A stretch of 64,000 nt of DNA from an uncultured Dyadobacter sp. (GTDB lineage Bacteria > Bacteroidota > Bacteroidia > Cytophagales > Spirosomataceae): NCBI RefSeq assembly GCF_946482605.1, contig NZ_CAMLSE010000001.1:1-64000 (forward strand), written 5' to 3'. The notes beneath the pieces were generated by a model. It was not told the DNA's origin. It worked only from the letters and a program-made list of their open reading frames with translations, and did no database searches. Shown one piece after another: positions 53,576 through 62,015 of the stretch. The translations under genes were made by a program, and so were the position numbers. The first letter of the stretch is position 1, and every line of letters begins with the position of its first letter.

Positions 53576-54382
53576 ATGGCAAAAAAGAAAACCCGCTCCT
53601 CGGGAAGTAAAATAAGTTATTTAAAACCGCTGCCTCCGAAGGGTTGGGCCATGATCGCGGCTGTTGTGGCGGTAATCGGTGGGCTGATCTGGTGGAGTGA
53701 CCGGACCGACGAAAACCAATGGGAGTTCATCAGTAAGTTCGGGATCAAGCTGCCGCTGCGCTATGCCGTGCATGGAATAGACGTTTCGCATCACAATGCG
53801 AAAATCAACTGGGACAAACTGAAAAGTGCCCGCTCCGAAAACGTGAGTATTGATTTCGTCTACATCAAAGCTACTGAAGGAGCGACGCATCTGGACAGGC
53901 AGTTCAAGCGGAACTGGAATGAGGCCAAAAGAGTAGGGATGAAGCGGGGCGCTTACCATTTTTACAATCCCCGTGTGATGTCTGATCGCCAGGTGGACAA
54001 CTTTATCGGTCAGGTCAGAATGGAGGCGGGAGATTTACCGCCCGTGCTCGATCTGGAAGTAAATGGCGGCAAGCCGGACGACATCATTATCAAAGGCGTT
54101 CGAAACTGGCTTACGCTCATCGAATCCCACTATGGTGTAAAGCCTATTATTTACGTCAATGAGCATTATTACAAAAAATACATTGCCGGTAATTTCGACG
54201 AATATCCACTCTGGCTCGCAGGTTACTCGCGTACACACCTGAACGACCTCGCGTCCGATGCACACGTACTTTTCTGGCAGCATAGCGAAAAGGGCTGGGT
54301 GGACGGCATTCACGGTTTTGTAGATTATAATGTATTCCTGCACGAGCGCACGGATTGGGAAAATTTAGCGGATGCTGAATAA
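53576..54382 (+). CDS. GH25 family lysozyme, membrane anchored
   Basis: A 268-residue muramidase. A basic N-terminus (KKKTRSSGSK) precedes one membrane helix (about 23-41), so the catalytic domain faces the periplasm. GH25 marks are HGIDVSHHNAKINWD (Asp69), FVYIKATEGATHLDRQF (Glu101), KRGAYHFYNP and PPVLDLEVNG (Asp159, Glu161). It cleaves the beta-1,4 bond in peptidoglycan glycan strands and probably serves in wall growth or turnover. The ATG at 53576 is used, not the in-frame TTG 9 bases before it. Confidence 0.92.
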   Translation: MAKKKTRSSGSKISYLKPLPPKGWAMIAAVVAVIGGLIWWSDRTDENQWEFISKFGIKLPLRYAVHGIDVSHHNAKINWDKLKSARSENVSIDFVYIKATEGATHLDRQFKRNWNEAKRVGMKRGAYHFYNPRVMSDRQVDNFIGQVRMEAGDLPPVLDLEVNGGKPDDIIIKGVRNWLTLIESHYGVKPIIYVNEHYYKKYIAGNFDEYPLWLAGYSRTHLNDLASDAHVLFWQHSEKGWVDGIHGFVDYNVFLHERTDWENLADAE

Positions 54383-54438
54383 TTTAATTTGAGTTACTTA
54401 CGTATTAGTGTCAGTTACATACTAACGAATCAGATGCT

Positions 54439-54858
54439 ATGAAAAACGTATTCCTCGCCTTAACCGTATTGTTTTTTGCCGGATGTTCCCACAGCGATCC
54501 CGTCAGTGGAGATGCTGCGGGAAATTTTACAGGGACCTACAAATATGCTATTGCGTCACCACTCGGTTTTGTTTCGAAATATACGTGGGTGGTAACCCGG
54601 CGTTCGGCCAATTTGCTGGATTTCGATATGACGAAAGTGATCGTCAGGGGGAATGGATCGGAAACGACCAGCCGCAACCATGCAGCGGAAATCGATATCA
54701 CGGATGAGAAAAGGCTCCAATTCTCCTACACCGACACAAACGGCCGCTATGTAACCGTTTCCTTGTTGGCGGGATCGAAAAAGTTGAATGTCAATAGCTT
54801 TGCATTGCAGGGCGAAGATGCTACGAATGTGGCATGGTACCAGTTTGACAAGCAATAG
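54439..54858 (+). CDS. Lipoprotein of unknown function, first of a related pair
   Basis: A 139-residue lipoprotein with lipobox FFAGC (Cys16). The mature domain is beta-rich: FTGTYKYAIASPLGFVSKYTWVVTRRSANLLDFDM. No family recognised. Both its pattern (GTYxxxxxxxLG...YxWxV) and Cys position match the next gene, suggesting a duplicated pair. It follows the GH25 gene by 56 bases. Confidence 0.75.
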   Translation: MKNVFLALTVLFFAGCSHSDPVSGDAAGNFTGTYKYAIASPLGFVSKYTWVVTRRSANLLDFDMTKVIVRGNGSETTSRNHAAEIDITDEKRLQFSYTDTNGRYVTVSLLAGSKKLNVNSFALQGEDATNVAWYQFDKQ

Positions 54859-54904
54859 TCCTGAATAGGGTTTTATCTGTTACACCTATCAATTTCAAAG
54901 ATTT

Positions 54905-55327
54905 ATGAAACGGATTTTTATATTGACACTACTCTTAGCCACAGTGGGTTGCAATAAGACGGAGCCCGTAGCGGAAGATATGACCCAATTCCTTGTGGGA
55001 ACCTACCAACTGCAATATTTAACGAATTTGGGCGATGAAAGGAATTATGAATGGATCGTGGAGAAAGAGTCGGAGCGTAGCGTAAAAGTTCGAATGACCC
55101 GTATCGACACTCCTTTACATCAAGCAACCAGGCAGGTTTCGCAGGATACTGTGTCAGGTGTTCAAATAACGAGCACGCATTTGCTTAAATTCTCTTTTCA
55201 AAAAGGCAAGGATAGTCGGGTTGAAGTGGAAGGGACCCTCTACCAGGGTAAGCTTTTTGTAAACAGCGAATATTACAAGGTCGATACCGGCTTTGGAAAG
55301 GATGGTATTCCGTTTATCAGACAGTGA
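54905..55327 (+). CDS. Lipoprotein of unknown function, second of a related pair
   Basis: A 140-residue lipoprotein, lipobox ATVGC (Cys16). The mature part reads FLVGTYQLQYLTNLGDERNYEWIVEKESERSVKVRMTRI, aligned with its neighbour around GTY, LG and YxW, and ends GFGKDGIPFIRQ. It lies 46 bases after the first lipoprotein gene and is probably co-transcribed. No function can be assigned. Confidence 0.75.
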   Translation: MKRIFILTLLLATVGCNKTEPVAEDMTQFLVGTYQLQYLTNLGDERNYEWIVEKESERSVKVRMTRIDTPLHQATRQVSQDTVSGVQITSTHLLKFSFQKGKDSRVEVEGTLYQGKLFVNSEYYKVDTGFGKDGIPFIRQ

Positions 55328-55433
55328 CGCGATACAAGCTTTTCAAGCAATGCAGATCTCAGCCCATCCTTTAAAGCCAGGCAAAGTAAGTATGCCGGGA
55401 GTGCGCGAATTGCAGTTTCCCGGCATTGGCATA

Positions 55434-56492
55434 TTAAACCAAAGGTTCCTGCTGGCTCAGGCAATGAAAACTTCCCTGGCCCCAGATGATCTCGGTAGCT
55501 AAAAGCGGAATAATTTTCCTGCCATTGAATGCCTTTTCCAGAATATCAATTGCGATCTGATCGTGCGGATTGTTGAATATCGGTACGATCACCCCCGCAT
55601 TGCAAATCAGGAAGTTGGCATAGGAACCCGGCGTGCGGAAATCGTCGATAATGACGGCTTTCGGCATGGGTAACTCGATAATGTGCGGCTGCTTCCCATT
55701 CACCAGCCGCATTTGTTTCAGCATTTGCAGGTTGGTGTTCAAAACCGCGAAATTCTCGTCGGAGCGATCGGTTTCAATGCAGGCCACGATCGTATCCTCA
55801 TTCACAAACCGCGTGGTATCGTCGATATGCCCGTCGGTATCGTCGCCTACAATGCCGTCTTCCACCCACAAAATTTGCTCGATGCCGTAATAGTCGCACA
55901 ATATCTGTTCGATCTGGCCCTGATTCAAATGCGGGTTCCGGTTCGGGTTCAGCAGGCATGATTTACTGGTCAGCAGGCTGCCGGCACCATTAAATTCCAC
56001 AGAGCCGCCTTCCATGATGATCCCCGGGTTCACGACCGGGAGATTCAGATATTCGGCCACGGCCAACGGAGTGCGGTTATCGTCGTCATACGGCGGATAT
56101 TTGCCGCCCCAGGCATTATGTCCCCAGTCGACGATCATTTTTTCACCGGTTTTTGGGTTTACAACAAAAGAAGGTCCATGGTCGCGGCACCAGGCGTCGT
56201 TGGTGGGTTTTACTATAAATTCTATTTTAGCAAGATCGACACCCGTTTTAATGAGCTCGCCGATAATGAATTGCTTCAATGTTTCGTCGTTGGCAATGAT
56301 CCCCACTTGCTCTCCCTGGCTGATCGCTTTGATAAATGCCAGATACTGCGGGCGCATCTGGGCCAGCTTGTTACCTTGCCACGATGCATCGTTGTGCGGG
56401 AAAGTGAGCCAGGTGGCGCGGTGTGGCGCCCATTCGGCAGGAAATGTAAAGCCAAGTTCGCGGGGAGTCAATGAAGCGGGATTTGCTGACAC
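55434..56492 (-). CDS. Agmatine deiminase / peptidylarginine deiminase family
   Basis: A 352-residue enzyme of the guanidino-group-modifying fold that converts agmatine to N-carbamoylputrescine. Marks are LTPRELGFTFPAEWAPHRATWL, NDAWCRDHGPSFV, VEDGIVGDDTDGHIDDTTRF and catalytic Cys344 in GSFHCLSQQEPLV. The frame is open to a GTG at 56591, but the GTG at 56492 gives the family N-terminus. The downstream ureohydrolase-like carbamoylase of the putrescine pathway is not adjacent. Confidence 0.9.
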   Translation of the reverse strand: MSANPASLTPRELGFTFPAEWAPHRATWLTFPHNDASWQGNKLAQMRPQYLAFIKAISQGEQVGIIANDETLKQFIIGELIKTGVDLAKIEFIVKPTNDAWCRDHGPSFVVNPKTGEKMIVDWGHNAWGGKYPPYDDDNRTPLAVAEYLNLPVVNPGIIMEGGSVEFNGAGSLLTSKSCLLNPNRNPHLNQGQIEQILCDYYGIEQILWVEDGIVGDDTDGHIDDTTRFVNEDTIVACIETDRSDENFAVLNTNLQMLKQMRLVNGKQPHIIELPMPKAVIIDDFRTPGSYANFLICNAGVIVPIFNNPHDQIAIDILEKAFNGRKIIPLLATEIIWGQGSFHCLSQQEPLV

Positions 56493-56592
56493 GTCAGTAA
56501 TGTGTTCGTTAGTATTCAAAAAGAAAGTACAAAGGTCGCAAAAGGTTTGGAAGACCGCGAATATCGGGAGGATAATAGCAGGCGAACCCACG

Positions 56593-56618
56593 AAAAAAGC
56601 CCCGCGAACAGGGCTTTT
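56593..56618 (-). terminator. Terminator of the Hint-domain gene
   Basis: AAAAGCCC (56595-56602) pairs with GGGCTTTT (56611-56618), and on the reverse strand it is followed by a TTTTTT tract. It lies 27 bases after the Hint gene stop. Confidence 0.75.
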
Positions 56619-56644
56619 CAGGGAAGTTGAGTAAAATAATAGAA

Positions 56645-57235
56645 TTAGTTATTAGCGACCATCACATTGTCGATCAGGTAAGTACCGTCCACCGTTTCCA
56701 GATTATAGGCCCTGCTTACCCGACGGGCATTTCGCTGCACGGCGCCCACTTTCCAGGATGAAACCATCCCCGTCGATGGCTCATAGTGGTACAGGATATC
56801 GTTTTTGGAAAGCTTTTTCATTCGCTTTTTACCCCGGTGGGTCTGAACCCGGTGATCTGGCGTGGCTTCGAGGAGCAATGCGGGTACGATCGGCGAATCC
56901 GAGGACGGTAGCTCTTCTGCAGGTCGCAGGTACACCGCGGTTAATGCGGAATTCGGCTGGTTGTATACATCGATCTGCCTGACCTGCGTGATGGTACTCT
57001 TGCCGTCGCGACAGGTTTTGACATGCTCGCCCACCCGTACATCCGCGATCGATTTGAGACTTCCGTCCGCCATTGTCACGGGTGCGTTGGCGGAAAAATA
57101 CTTGCAATGCTTCTTACTTTTTGAAATCCGGATCGTAGCCTGCGATTGAATGCTGCTGACGGTAGTGATTTCGGTTTGGGCAGATACGCTTAACGACAGG
57201 AGTGAAAAGGAAAACGTAACCAGGATCTTATGCAT
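56645..57235 (-). CDS. Secreted stand-alone Hint (Hedgehog/intein) domain protein
   Basis: A 196-residue protein with signal peptide 1-19 (ending SVSAQ). Residues 44-196 form a Hint module: ANAPVTMADGSLKSIADVRVGEHVKT, block B TPDHRV at 125-130, and the ending YNLETVDGTYLIDNVMVANN. In standard Hint modules a Cys starts the CFxAGTPV pattern; here Tyr46 is in that place and Cys44 is two residues earlier. The terminal Asn-Asn fits the cleavage site, with no extein following. The AEC carrier gene is 11 bases upstream on the same strand. Function unknown. Confidence 0.8.
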   Translation of the reverse strand: MHKILVTFSFSLLSLSVSAQTEITTVSSIQSQATIRISKSKKHCKYFSANAPVTMADGSLKSIADVRVGEHVKTCRDGKSTITQVRQIDVYNQPNSALTAVYLRPAEELPSSDSPIVPALLLEATPDHRVQTHRGKKRMKKLSKNDILYHYEPSTGMVSSWKVGAVQRNARRVSRAYNLETVDGTYLIDNVMVANN

Positions 57236-57246
57236 ACAACTTTTGA

Positions 57247-58347
57247 TTAGGACGATGCCTTGGACATTTTTACAAATACCTTACTGAGTACGTTGGGAAC
57301 TGCTCCCAGGCAAATCAGCACCAGCCCCGCGGTGATCAGCGTGGAGGTATGCGCGAAAAATGAACCCGATGACAAAATGGAAAGAATTAATATCGTTGAG
57401 AATGGTAATGAGAATGCAAGTAACAACACGGCCAGTTCCAGATCAAATGTTCTTTTTTCTTTGGGCATGGATTTGGCGTCTTCCCGGAGGTTGAATGCTG
57501 AAATGTGTGCGAGCGGCCAAAAGCTCGCGGCACTTAAAGGAATCACGATCGCAAGTAATACCATATTCTGATCCGTAATGTTCAGTACATAAATCATCCC
57601 CGCGCTGATGAGCATCGTAATGCCCGCGCGGAAAAACAGGATACTTGCAACGATACGTTTCTTCCCTTCCTTTAGTTGCACGGCCAACCCGATAAACAGC
57701 AACACAAGCGGCGTCATCATGGCGCTGGTCTTATCAAAAATATCTACTACCAGCGGCGGCAGCGTGCTGTAATTGATACCCAGGCTCAGCAGGATGATCG
57801 CGATGAATATGAGTAGGTTAATGGGCTCCTGGAACATGCTAGCGAAAAGGCTTTTCAGCTTGCCGCCCATTTTGGTCTCCTTGTCGTCGCTGTTTTTCAG
57901 GAACATGTTCATGGCCAGAATATAGAGGGAGATCAAAACAAAGAACTTGTTTCCTACATCTGCCAGGGCGGCGATAGCGAGGCTTTTTTCTCCTAAAAAT
58001 TCTGCAATAAACGGAAAGCACGACAGACCCGGTGCCAAAGAAGGAATGAGCATCATTAATGTGCGGCCGGTGGGGCTGTTCTTTTCTATGCCAAACAATG
58101 CGAATGCAAGCGGCGCCGAGAAGAACATCAAAAAGTTGAATACCAGCGTCACCAGCGGGATAATGAACATCGACGAATCGATGTCTATTTTCATTAAAGA
58201 GATAAATATCGTTGAGGGTAATGCCACCGAAAGGATGATTTCCTTGATGCCGTTAGTCTGGTCCTTGTTCTTGAATTTGCTTTTGAGCAACAATCCCAGA
58301 GCAATTAGTAATAATAGCGTGATGGTTTTTTGTAGTGCGTCACTCAT
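57247..58347 (-). CDS. AEC (auxin efflux carrier)-type permease
   Basis: A 366-residue membrane protein with ten hydrophobic segments. The first, TITLLLLIALGLLLKSKFKNKD, and repeats such as IILSVALPSTIFISLM and PLVLLFIGLAVQL are typical of AEC/MadM-type transporters. Substrate is not inferable; some transport malonate or malate. Start ATG at 58347. It is 11 bases upstream of the Hint gene and likely in the same operon. Confidence 0.8.
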   Translation of the reverse strand: MSDALQKTITLLLLIALGLLLKSKFKNKDQTNGIKEIILSVALPSTIFISLMKIDIDSSMFIIPLVTLVFNFLMFFSAPLAFALFGIEKNSPTGRTLMMLIPSLAPGLSCFPFIAEFLGEKSLAIAALADVGNKFFVLISLYILAMNMFLKNSDDKETKMGGKLKSLFASMFQEPINLLIFIAIILLSLGINYSTLPPLVVDIFDKTSAMMTPLVLLFIGLAVQLKEGKKRIVASILFFRAGITMLISAGMIYVLNITDQNMVLLAIVIPLSAASFWPLAHISAFNLREDAKSMPKEKRTFDLELAVLLLAFSLPFSTILILSILSSGSFFAHTSTLITAGLVLICLGAVPNVLSKVFVKMSKASS

Positions 58348-58455
58348 AGTCAGGAATATTTAAATAGTAATAGGAGTATCGAAGATCAAAGAGGAGTGTT
58401 GCTTTCGCGGGTGTTGTAACGAGTTGTAATAGGAGTGAAAATATGGTATCGTTAT

Positions 58456-58686
58456 CGCATGCACTTCGACCGCCCGGCGGCCCGGTACGCTCAGTGTGAC
58501 AATGGCGATGTCAGTCTGACAAGTGCACAATTTCACCCTGACTGTCATCCTGAGCGGAGTCGAAGGATAGTGGCGATGTCGCATGCACTTCGACTTCGCT
58601 CAGTGTGACAATTGCGATGCCAGACTGACAAGTGCACAATGCCACCCTGACTGTCATCCTGAGCGGAGTCGAAGGATAATTGCGAG
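58456..58686. repeat. Two tandem REP-like palindromic repeats
   Basis: Copy 1 (58456-58579) and copy 2 (58580-58686) share CGCATGCACTTCGAC, GCTCAGTGTGACAAT, GACAAGTGCACAAT and CTGTCATCCTGAGCGGAGTC. Within each, CTTCGACTTCGCTCAG pairs with CTGAGCGGAGTCGAAG with one mismatch. Copy 1 has GCCCGGCGGCCCGGTA replacing a few bases in the middle. This pattern belongs to a widespread dispersed repeat of bacterial genomes. The 342-base gap 58348-58689 holds nothing else I can name. Confidence 0.8.
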
Positions 58687-58689
58687 ACG

Positions 58690-59877
58690 TCAACTCAATG
58701 CCCCGAGCGCCCCCACAAACGCCTTCATCTCATCCATTGTCCCGATGCTTACGCGGCACCATGGTTTGTTCTGGACGTCGAATGAGCGGACGGCGATGCC
58801 TTTGGCGGTCATTTTGGTGAGCAGCTCCTTACCCGAAATGCTGATCGGGAAGAGCACGAAGTTGGTGTATGACGGGATGTATTTGTAACCCATCTTATCG
58901 AGGTTTTCGTAAAGATATGTTTTGGCCTCGTGGTTCAGTTTACGGGTGTTGCCCTGGAAATCCTTGTCGTCTAGGCTGGCGGATGCGGCGAAGATCGATG
59001 TATAGGAAATTCCCATTCCGCCGCGGGTGATCTTGTTGATACCAGCCAGGAATTCGGGCTGCGCGGCAATGTAACCCACGCGGATACCGGCCATACCCAT
59101 GATTTTGGAGAATGTGCGGGCGATGATCACGTTCTTTTTCTGTGCCAAAAGCGAAACCATGCTTTGAGTATCGGCACCTACTGCGAGCTCAATGTAAGCT
59201 TCATCTACGAACACCGGCACTTTTTCGGACACGCGCGAACAGAAGTCGAGCAGGTCCTGACCTTTGGTAATGGCGCCTGTCGGATTGTTTGGGTTACAAA
59301 CATACACCAGTTTGGTATCCTTGTCGATTGCCGCTTCCATGGCTTTCAAATCGTGCGACCAGTCGGCTGTGCAGGGAACAGGCTTCCAGGTTGCGCCTAC
59401 GGATTTGGCCACGCTTACGAGCGACATGTAGCAAGGGTCGGCGGAAACGATATTGCCACCTTTCATAAAGGTTACCAATGCCACTTTTTCGAGCAGGTCG
59501 GATGAGCCGGGGCCCATCATAATGTGCTCGGCGGTAACACCTTCTTTCTTCGCGATTTTATCAATCAGATCGTACATTTCCTTCCAGGCATAGCGGTTAC
59601 CGTTTTTGACCGATTCCGCTACCGCCTTCTGAGCGGACATCGGCGGGCCGTATGGGTTTTCGTTCGAACTCAATTTGGCAACGATCTTGGGCGCCTTGTA
59701 GTCAGCCGGCAGGAAATGCTCCCGCACCATGGGGCTGCGGTAAATGCGGCTCTCCGGGTCCAGTGACAATGGCATACTTTCAAATGCACCGGCAGTGAGG
59801 TGCGGGGCGATGGCCATTCCACCCAATGCCATTAAACCAGACTTTAAAAGGTTGCGACGGTCGATGTTTTGATTCAT
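58690..59877 (-). CDS. Tat-exported PLP aminotransferase, HisC-like
   Basis: A 395-residue fold-type I aminotransferase with a Tat signal (DRRNLLKSG, Arg7-Arg8, hydrophobic to about residue 34). The PLP-binding Lys is Lys258 in RTFSKIMGMAGIRVGY; VYVCNPNNPTG (Asn197 region) and FVDEAYIEL are also HisC-like. Histidinol-phosphate aminotransferase is normally cytosolic, so export suggests another amino donor or a distinct role, as in other Bacteroidota. Start ATG at 59877. The 105-base gap to the next gene upstream holds nothing I can name. Confidence 0.9.
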   Translation of the reverse strand: MNQNIDRRNLLKSGLMALGGMAIAPHLTAGAFESMPLSLDPESRIYRSPMVREHFLPADYKAPKIVAKLSSNENPYGPPMSAQKAVAESVKNGNRYAWKEMYDLIDKIAKKEGVTAEHIMMGPGSSDLLEKVALVTFMKGGNIVSADPCYMSLVSVAKSVGATWKPVPCTADWSHDLKAMEAAIDKDTKLVYVCNPNNPTGAITKGQDLLDFCSRVSEKVPVFVDEAYIELAVGADTQSMVSLLAQKKNVIIARTFSKIMGMAGIRVGYIAAQPEFLAGINKITRGGMGISYTSIFAASASLDDKDFQGNTRKLNHEAKTYLYENLDKMGYKYIPSYTNFVLFPISISGKELLTKMTAKGIAVRSFDVQNKPWCRVSIGTMDEMKAFVGALGALS

Positions 59878-59982
59878 TGTTCAAAAGTTTAAGTACGTGA
59901 CGATTATGTTAAGGAGTAAAAATCTTTATTCAAGTTACAAATAAACGGGTCAGGTTCGATGCGTATATGGTTTGTTTTTCAA

Positions 59983-60465
59983 CTAGTTAGCCTGTACTTG
60001 CGAAAATCGCGTGAATGCAATTCCCTTGTGGCTGCCCGACCAGGATATTTTGGTAATGCTGCCCGCTTTCGGTGCTGCAATGCCCAGGTCGGCCCAGGTT
60101 TTTTCGAGTTTCACCACTCCCTGCGAATCGGAAGTGACCTCTCCGAGCACGGCGCCTGTCCGCAAAGTGATTTTAATGGCCAGGTTCGGTACCGGGATCG
60201 AATCGATGCCTTTGGTATGGTCCAGAATGTTGGTCTTGTCGAGTTCCAGCAGCCGGGCCGAGAGCGTCAATTTTGCTGCGGTTGCGGCGTATGCAACGGT
60301 AGGCTCGCCGGCTAGGGGAGCCCCGAAAGGCGCGCCGACGATATCCACCAGCACCGGGGCTACGTCGCGGTCCAGGAATGGATCTTCCTCTTTGCAGGAA
60401 ACAAATCCGAGCGACAGTGTAAGCAGCAGGCAAGCTGAAGGGAAAAGCGATTTGATATTTTTCAT
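59983..60465 (-). CDS. Small lipoprotein downstream of susD
   Basis: A 160-residue lipoprotein, lipobox LGFVSC (Cys24), followed by KEEDPFLDRDV. The mature part is beta-rich (VAYAATAAKLTLSARLLELD, LAIKITLRTGAVLGEVTSDSQGVVKLEKTWADLG), like a carbohydrate- or protein-binding sandwich. It lies 33 bases after susD on the same strand, so it is probably the surface lipoprotein of this uptake unit. No family recognised. Confidence 0.75.
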   Translation of the reverse strand: MKNIKSLFPSACLLLTLSLGFVSCKEEDPFLDRDVAPVLVDIVGAPFGAPLAGEPTVAYAATAAKLTLSARLLELDKTNILDHTKGIDSIPVPNLAIKITLRTGAVLGEVTSDSQGVVKLEKTWADLGIAAPKAGSITKISWSGSHKGIAFTRFSQVQAN

Positions 60466-60498
60466 AATCTTGAAAGTCTTTGAATTGGGAATAAACCG

Positions 60499-61977
60499 TT
60501 ATTTCTCAGCCCACCACAGTTTGGTTTTCATATCGTCGGCACCGCCGTTGAGTTTCACACCGTCGCCTACTGCCTTCGCATTGAGGGAGTATTCGGAGGC
60601 CGGGTAGTTGAAACGGGTAGGAAGGACACCGCCATTGTTGAGCACCGCCCGGGGATCGGGTGCCGGGAATACCGGGAAGCCCGTTCTGCGCCATTCTATC
60701 CAGGCTTCCACGCCCTGACCGAAAAGGGAAATCCATTTCTGTTCCAGCACTTTTTCTTTGCTTACCGGCCCGGCTTTGGCCATGTAACCCGACGGTGGCG
60801 TGAGGCCATACTGGGCGAACGAGGCGGTAATGCCGTCTTCGAAATACTTTTTGGCATCGCCCATAATGTCGCCGTCCACGGCCGCCTCGGCCAGGATGAA
60901 GTTCAGGTCGGCGAAGGTCATGATTACCTCGGGAGCAGCAGCATCGGTGAAAGCTTTGCCAATGGTAGAGCTCGTGGCCAGATAGTTGGTAGCGATCGCA
61001 TCGGGGAGGCCGTTCGGATGGCCCTGATACAAGCCGTCCTTGTTGGGATTGGCATAAACAGTAATGCGGGTGTCACCGAGTTCATTCATTTTGTCGGCCA
61101 GTGTCTTGCTGATATTCCAGTCGGTACGGCCGCCCTGGATCAGGATCTGGTTCCATTCGTTGTTGCTCGGGAGAACGGTCGTGCATTTCAGCGAAGCATT
61201 GTCTGCATTGCTGGTGAAAATCGGGTACTTGGTCGCGTCGCCCAGGATTTCTGCGAAGATCGCCTTCGATTCTGCCGGTTTCTTAGCGGCCTGACGGTTG
61301 GCGAGTCGCAGGCGGAGCGAGTTGGCGAACTTTTTCCATTTGAGGATATTACCTTCATACAGAATGTCGCCCGCAATGGCAGGACCGCCGACCGTCAGTT
61401 TCTCGTTGGCCGTCTTCAGGTCGTTTAACAGGCCTGCGTAAATGGTTTCCATCGAGTCGTAGTTCGGCGTGTAAATGGCTTCGCTGGCAGTGCCTTTGAT
61501 GGCGTCGGTGTAAGGAATGGAGCCGTACATGTCCACGAGCAGTGAGAACACCCAGGTGCGCATGACCAGCGCGACTCCCTCATAGTTAGCGTTAGGTGAA
61601 GCGGATTCTGGGTTGGTTTGGTTGATCATGCGCTGGAAATTCAGCAGGCCGTCATTGAAAAAACCTTTCCAGTTGTTGGACAGCAACGCGGGCGAAACGG
61701 TGTAATCGTCGCCTTCATTGCTGTAAATATTGCGGGTGAGATGCTGCACGTACAGTTCGGCGGCGTCGATATTGATGCGCTCGAAGCGGTCGCGGTGGCC
61801 CCAATAGCGGTCTACAGACGTTTCGATGCCGGTAGGAAGCAGGTATTGCGGGCCGATGGCGGTTGGGCTGTTCGGGCTCACGTTCATGCTGTCGAAATCC
61901 TTGGTGCAGCTGGTGATGCTCAATGCGCCGGCGAAGGCGGTCATCCAGATGTTTTTATGGGTCAAAATGCTTTTCAT
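60499..61977 (-). CDS. SusD/RagB family nutrient-binding lipoprotein
   Basis: A 492-residue outer-membrane lipoprotein, lipobox ITSC (Cys24). The opening DFDSMNVSPNSPTAIGPQYLLPTGI and the helical part with TPR-like segments (MRTWVFSLLVDMYGSIPYTDAIKG, ETIYAGLLNDLKTANEKL, ILKWKKFANSLRLRLANRQ) are typical of the SusD-like_2 type. It caps the SusC barrel and binds oligomers, possibly peptides or glycans. It ends 38 bases after the susC stop. No sugar-cleaving enzyme is in view. Confidence 0.92.
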   Translation of the reverse strand: MKSILTHKNIWMTAFAGALSITSCTKDFDSMNVSPNSPTAIGPQYLLPTGIETSVDRYWGHRDRFERINIDAAELYVQHLTRNIYSNEGDDYTVSPALLSNNWKGFFNDGLLNFQRMINQTNPESASPNANYEGVALVMRTWVFSLLVDMYGSIPYTDAIKGTASEAIYTPNYDSMETIYAGLLNDLKTANEKLTVGGPAIAGDILYEGNILKWKKFANSLRLRLANRQAAKKPAESKAIFAEILGDATKYPIFTSNADNASLKCTTVLPSNNEWNQILIQGGRTDWNISKTLADKMNELGDTRITVYANPNKDGLYQGHPNGLPDAIATNYLATSSTIGKAFTDAAAPEVIMTFADLNFILAEAAVDGDIMGDAKKYFEDGITASFAQYGLTPPSGYMAKAGPVSKEKVLEQKWISLFGQGVEAWIEWRRTGFPVFPAPDPRAVLNNGGVLPTRFNYPASEYSLNAKAVGDGVKLNGGADDMKTKLWWAEK

Positions 61978-62015
61978 GTCGTAGTGCTTTTAGGTCTTCA
62001 AATAGTTTGACTGGA

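Noticed and set aside
60011..60607. 198-codon + strand frame over the lipoprotein and susD end
   Set aside because: Antisense to genes with clear signal peptides and families; Ser/Ala-rich shadow.
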